Source: TMED23 sp964643045 (GTDB lineage Bacteria > Pseudomonadota > Alphaproteobacteria > Rhodospirillales > UBA2165). Taken from it: DNA of 9,131 nt. The translations under genes and the position numbers were made by a program. Location of the stretch: contig CAZXSC010000114.1 in NCBI GenBank assembly GCA_964643045.1, positions 1 through 9,131 on the forward strand. Direction: 5' to 3'. Each line of letters begins with the position of its first letter. Within the stretch, counting starts at the first letter, position 1. Shown in pieces: positions 6,339-9,131 of this stretch. The notes below the pieces were generated by a model. It saw nothing but the letters and a program-made list of their open reading frames with translations, made no database searches and was not told the origin of the DNA.

Positions 6339-6968
6339 CTATGTGCGCCGGCAAAAAACCAATATAAAATTGTTGGATGGCATCGCCACCAAACGATCAA
6401 GCGATAATTGGTGGATCTCGGCAAAAGCCTCCAATTCATTTAAATCCCGAACACCCCACTCGGGATCCCGCGCGCGCAATCTATCATCAAATTCAATGTT
6501 ACTCTGAGCAGTATGCTTGCCGTTCTTTTTGAACGGACCATATAGTATCAGTTTGCCAGTTGTTCCTAGGTGGAGACTTGACCCACGAAATAAACCTTCT
6601 GCAGCCTCAATCGGTGAAATATGTACCATATTAATGTTGATAATTGCACCTAATGCGTCAGGTGGCCGATCCAATTTACCAATACTCCAATCTGTTTCTA
6701 ATACATTGAGTTTACAAGGTGGCCTCAAATTTTCCAACGACTCAACCTTTCTCCATGCTTCGATACTTTTGAGATGGCCTAGGTTGATATCACTGGGCCA
6801 AAAAATATAATTAGGAAACGCCCGAGCAAAAGCTAGAGCGTGCTGCCCGGAACCACTGGCAATTTCTAAAACGTTACCACTATCCGACTTGAGCTCCGAT
6901 TTTAATACTTCCACTATATGAATACAATTCCTGTGGTACGCCGGTGTATCAATACACTCACAAATCAT
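6339..6968 (-). CDS. DUF938 family (METTL26/UPF0585-like) SAM-dependent methyltransferase
   Basis: 209 residues, matching the family length. A class I SAM-binding motif VLEIASGSGQH (33-43) follows a short N-terminal helix that resembles the family's usual PA-ERN-PIL start. Further family signatures are WPSD (57-60), NMVHISPIEAAEGLF (113-127), LYGPFKKNGKHTAQSN (142-157), RDPEWGVRDL (167-176) and the terminal MPSNN-ILVF (196-205). The substrate of this widespread family is not known to me. The initiator ATG at 6968 has no strong ribosome-binding site. The gene leads a two-gene unit with the EamA transporter and is divergent from the short-chain dehydrogenase. It is probably a housekeeping gene and not a dedicated member of the catabolic set. 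Family identity is confident. Confidence 0.88.
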   Translation of the reverse strand: MICECIDTPAYHRNCIHIVEVLKSELKSDSGNVLEIASGSGQHALAFARAFPNYIFWPSDINLGHLKSIEAWRKVESLENLRPPCKLNVLETDWSIGKLDRPPDALGAIININMVHISPIEAAEGLFRGSSLHLGTTGKLILYGPFKKNGKHTAQSNIEFDDRLRARDPEWGVRDLNELEAFAEIHQLSLDRLVAMPSNNFILVFCRRT

Positions 6969-6986
6969 AATTTTTTTCTGCTAACC

Positions 6987-7015
6987 ATGACAAAGTTAAT
7001 GAACTACCGTATGCT
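6987..7015 (+). promoter_or_regulatory. Candidate sigma70-type promoter for the dehydrogenase gene
   Basis: ATGACA (6987-6992) matches the -35 consensus at five of six bases. A 17-base spacer leads to TATGCT (7010-7015), a four-of-six -10. Transcription would begin near 7022, leaving about 30 bases before the TTG start. An inverted repeat, ACCGTA (7006-7011) and TACGGT (7022-7027), straddles the -10 and the expected start point. Confidence 0.4.
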
Positions 7016-7039
7016 CTTTTTTACGGTTCCTGAGAATAT

Positions 7040-7045
7040 AAGGAG
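7040..7045 (+). promoter_or_regulatory. Ribosome-binding site deciding the TTG start at 7053
   Basis: AAGGAG ends seven bases before a TTG at 7053. Starting there gives a normal-length short-chain dehydrogenase and removes 45 extra N-terminal codons with no family counterpart. No in-frame ATG near it has a comparable site. Confidence 0.65.
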
Positions 7046-7052
7046 AAACTCG

Positions 7053-7829
7053 TTGGGCCAAACGCAAAATTCCGAATTCGAGAACAAGGTTTGTGTTATA
7101 ACTGGCGGCGCCGGAAGTATTGGATTAGCAAGCGCAAAGTTGATGTATGATGCCGGCGCACGTATCATGCTGGTTGACCATAATATTGACAATTTAAAAA
7201 TAGCCAAATCAAGTTTCAATGATAATGATCGTATTGAGGTGTATGAAGCCGATGTTTCGGATAGCACTCAAACACAAAACTATGTATCTGCAACTATCGC
7301 TAAATGGGATAGAATTGATGTCCTATTTGCTAATGCAGGGTTCAGTGGAACCTCGGCGCCAATTGCCGATTACCCCGATGAAATTTTCGATAAGGTGATG
7401 GCTGTTAATGTCCGCGGACCTTTTCTTGCTTGCAAATATGCGTTACCAAAAATGAACGATAACGGCAGTATAATTATTACATCAAGTATTATGGGGGTCA
7501 CAGCACGTCCTGGTAGCATAGCTTACATCACCTCTAAACATGCGGTTATTGGCTTAATGAGAGGCGTCGCCAAGGAAGCTGCACCTCGTAATATTCGCGT
7601 CAACGTACTAGCCCCCGGACCTGTTGACAATGCCTTCCAGTTAGAAATTGAAGAACGCTCATCTAAAGCTACTGGTACAAACGTTACAGAAATGATCAAC
7701 AATTGGATCTCACTTGGCCGCCACGCGACGCCGCGGGAAATTGCTAATGTGGCTTACTTCCTAGCATCGGATAATAGTAGTTTTTCGACGGGAAGTATTT
7801 TTATGGCCGACGGCGGGATGCATATTTAA
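7053..7829 (+). CDS. Classical short-chain dehydrogenase/reductase (SDR)
   Basis: 258 residues from the TTG at 7053, the usual length of a classical SDR. Motifs: nucleotide-binding TGGAGSIG (17-24, a common TGxxxGxG variant); Asp42 after the second strand, which generally favours NAD(H) over NADP(H); ADVSD (66-70); NAG (94-96); and the catalytic tetrad Asn119, Ser145, Tyr158 and Lys162 with the Y-x3-K spacing. The C-terminal STGSIFMADGG matches the family's usual S-x-TG-x-x-x-x-DGG ending. It should oxidise or reduce an alcohol/carbonyl in the cytosol; the substrate is unknown. It is transcribed divergently from the DUF938 gene and converges on the Rid gene 17 bases away without an obvious terminator. 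An upstream in-frame ATG at 6918 would overlap the divergent gene and lacks a ribosome-binding site, so it is not used. All catalytic residues are present. Confidence 0.9.
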   Translation: MGQTQNSEFENKVCVITGGAGSIGLASAKLMYDAGARIMLVDHNIDNLKIAKSSFNDNDRIEVYEADVSDSTQTQNYVSATIAKWDRIDVLFANAGFSGTSAPIADYPDEIFDKVMAVNVRGPFLACKYALPKMNDNGSIIITSSIMGVTARPGSIAYITSKHAVIGLMRGVAKEAAPRNIRVNVLAPGPVDNAFQLEIEERSSKATGTNVTEMINNWISLGRHATPREIANVAYFLASDNSSFSTGSIFMADGGMHI

Positions 7830-7846
7830 TCTTAAAAGCAATCAAT

Positions 7847-8557
7847 TTAGCTAATCGCGAAAGTTCCTTCCAACTCAACAATATCATCATCATTGAGTGC
7901 CTCAGTGATGTTTATCGTTATGGGTGGCGGGGAGGCATCTCCCCAAAATTTTCTCTGCAACATCCCTATAATGTCTAAATATTTTTCATCTGTCGCATAG
8001 ATTACCAAGGAAATAGCATCCGTAATCTTGCCTGCTCCTGCCTCGGTCACTACTTTCATATTGTGGAAAGCTTGCCTTATCCGTGGTGCCTCTCCAATAA
8101 CCAGCCTGTCGGTTTCGGGGTTAATGCCTCGCATCCCAGAGACAAAAATATGAGAATCTGTTTTGATACCAAGGCTCCATGTTCCTGTTGGCGTAAATCC
8201 TTCTTCGGGTGCGATAATCTCGAAATTACCCCTAGGATTGGTCGTAACCCGAAAAACGCCATCTACTTCAACAAAATCATCCCCAAGATAATCAACCTGG
8301 ATAATGGTCCGACAAGGAAAAGGGCCGTTTTGCCCCCAAATCTCCTTTTGAACTTCATTGATAAGAGGACGATCACGATCCATGTCTGCGACCATAAAAA
8401 CCAAACGGACAGTTTCGTTCAGTGTAGAATTATTTTCATTCGTAAATTCTTGTAAATTCCTAAAAATCTGACGAACGCGTTCCAAGCGATCTTGTACCAA
8501 CACGCCAGTACAAGGGTCTATCCCACGTTGATTGCTCAATGTTAAAAAACTTTCCAC
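7847..8557 (-). CDS. Tandem Rid (YjgF/YER057c/UK114) domain protein
   Basis: 236 residues containing two Rid domains: about 3-105, and 122-236. Domain 2 is complete from its first strand (HIFVSGMRGINPETD, 136-150). Domain 1 begins abruptly at FLTLSNQRGIDPCTG and lacks roughly the first 20 residues of a normal Rid fold. The Arg that RidA enamine/imine deaminases need is present in domain 1 (Arg83 in FPCRT) but is Thr214 in domain 2 by gap-free alignment, so at most one domain should be catalytic. Rid enzymes hydrolyse reactive enamines/imines, so a role in amino-compound catabolism or damage control is likely. The start is a GTG at 8557, one base after the uup stop; an ATG at 8559 overlaps that stop (TAATG) but is in another frame and terminates after five codons. 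Translation is probably coupled to uup. Family firm, specificity unknown. Confidence 0.82.
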   Translation of the reverse strand: MESFLTLSNQRGIDPCTGVLVQDRLERVRQIFRNLQEFTNENNSTLNETVRLVFMVADMDRDRPLINEVQKEIWGQNGPFPCRTIIQVDYLGDDFVEVDGVFRVTTNPRGNFEIIAPEEGFTPTGTWSLGIKTDSHIFVSGMRGINPETDRLVIGEAPRIRQAFHNMKVVTEAGAGKITDAISLVIYATDEKYLDIIGMLQRKFWGDASPPPITINITEALNDDDIVELEGTFAIS

Positions 8558-8558
8558 A

Positions 8559-9131
8559 TTAATTACTTTCTATTTCCTCGCGTTTTAACTCAAGCTCCAG
8601 CCATAATTCTTCCGAATTAGATAATTCTAGTTCCAAAGATGCTAGATTACGAGCAGCTGCCTCAAAGTTTTCAGTATTTTTGTTATAATAATTCGGATCA
8701 GACATTTGATTTTGGATACCGGCAATCTTTATCCTCAATTCTTCGATTCTATTAGGTAAAGATTGAAGAGAGTGCTTATCTTTGAACGTCATACGATTTG
8801 ATTTTTTGTTGGATTTATTGTGGTTAGCTGCTTTTTTCTCTTTTCTATCCTGGCCAGCCTCAAACACATCTTTCTTCTGCTCTAACATATCTGAATAACC
8901 ACCAGCGTATTTAATCCATATACCGGACGTATCATCGCGTGGAGCGACAGTCGATGTAACTATTCGGTCAAGAAAATCCCGATCATGACTTACTAACAAT
9001 ACTGTCCCTTCATAATTACAAATCAATTCTTGCAGTAAGTCTAATGTTTCAAGGTCGAGGTCGTTGGTTGGTTCATCTAGAACCAGTATATTTGATGGCC
9101 TTGCAAAGGCGCGTGCTAACATCAAACGCCC
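8559..9131 (-). CDS. uup: ABC-F ATPase Uup, C-terminal 190 residues (cut by the right edge)
   Basis: The C-terminal part of a soluble tandem-ATPase ABC-F protein without membrane segments; ABC-F proteins act on ribosomes, and Uup is also tied to DNA transposition/repair phenotypes in E. coli. The visible fragment starts just after the second signature motif (GRLMLARAF). It then shows Walker B ILVLDEPT (15-22, catalytic Glu20), D-loop NDLD (23-26) and H-switch VSHDRDFLD (His49). A Lys/Asn-rich linker follows, then the Uup-type C-terminal coiled-coil domain (about 105-188) with MTFKDKHSLQSLPNRIEEL and a long charged helix pair. That coiled coil separates Uup from EttA and other ABC-F branches. 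The gene is complete at its 3' end (TAA 8561-8559) and overlaps an out-of-frame ATG at the junction with the Rid gene. ABC-F is certain, the Uup branch likely. Confidence 0.87.
   Translation of the reverse strand, partial: GRLMLARAFARPSNILVLDEPTNDLDLETLDLLQELICNYEGTVLLVSHDRDFLDRIVTSTVAPRDDTSGIWIKYAGGYSDMLEQKKDVFEAGQDRKEKKAANHNKSNKKSNRMTFKDKHSLQSLPNRIEELRIKIAGIQNQMSDPNYYNKNTENFEAAARNLASLELELSNSEELWLELELKREEIESN

Noticed and set aside
6918..7052. A 45-codon N-terminal extension of the dehydrogenase from ATG 6918
   Set aside because: It overlaps the divergent DUF938 gene, has no family counterpart, and the AAGGAG at 7040-7045 points to TTG 7053.
7830..7846. A terminator between the convergent dehydrogenase and Rid genes
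   Set aside because: The 17-base gap and its flanks contain only a short TTAGCTAA palindrome, with no stable stem plus T-run.
8063..8455. A 130-codon plus-strand open frame opposite the Rid gene
   Set aside because: No family features; the opposite strand encodes a well-conserved Rid protein.
8544..8550. HIV-like TTTTTTA slippery heptamer at the uup/Rid junction
   Set aside because: The heptamer is in the wrong phase relative to the ATG at 8559 for canonical tandem slippage and no downstream pseudoknot is evident; only simple T-run slippage remains conceivable.

Overview
The window (about 40% G+C by eye) looks like a chromosomal stretch of a proteobacterium, probably an AT-rich, marine-type alphaproteobacterium. 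The support is a Uup-type ABC-F protein, a DUF938 methyltransferase, compact gene spacing and a leader matching the canonical 16S anti-Shine-Dalgarno tail. No taxonomic marker gene is present, so this placement is an inference. I see no tRNA, rRNA gene, insertion sequence, CRISPR array or phage gene.

Layout, left to right. (1) Minus strand, 1-1422: a gentisate-1,2-dioxygenase-like bicupin protein followed downstream by a small cupin protein cut by the left edge. (2) A 445-base divergent intergenic region, 1423-1867. It holds an AT-rich symmetric -10 element, a 26-codon leader ORF whose Shine-Dalgarno is complementary to the 16S tail over 16 bases, and a strong intrinsic terminator. (3) Plus strand, 1868-5379: a secreted DUF4864-type protein, a peptidase-M24/creatinase-fold protein that has lost most metal ligands, and a CocE/NonD-type alpha/beta hydrolase. 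(4) Minus strand, 6968-5439: a DUF938 methyltransferase and an EamA/DMT transporter 6 bases apart, convergent with the hydrolase. (5) Plus strand, 7053-7829: a classical short-chain dehydrogenase, divergent from the DUF938 gene. (6) Minus strand, 9131-7847: the C-terminal part of Uup (cut by the right edge), followed with a TAATG junction by a tandem Rid-domain protein.

A ring-cleaving-type dioxygenase, a second cupin, a creatinase-fold protein, an ester/amide hydrolase, an NAD-type dehydrogenase, a Rid protein and a drug/metabolite transporter together resemble a small-molecule catabolic neighbourhood. The substrate cannot be read from sequence, and several enzymes carry non-canonical active sites. 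The Uup and DUF938 genes are probably housekeeping neighbours.

The most unusual non-coding signal is the leader at 1529-1724: a near-maximal ribosome-binding site, a tiny ORF and a terminator placed ahead of the secreted-protein/M24/CocE genes. This is the arrangement expected of an attenuator or of a separate small-RNA/small-protein gene. Several starts are non-ATG (GTG at 1422, TTG at 7053, GTG at 8557).
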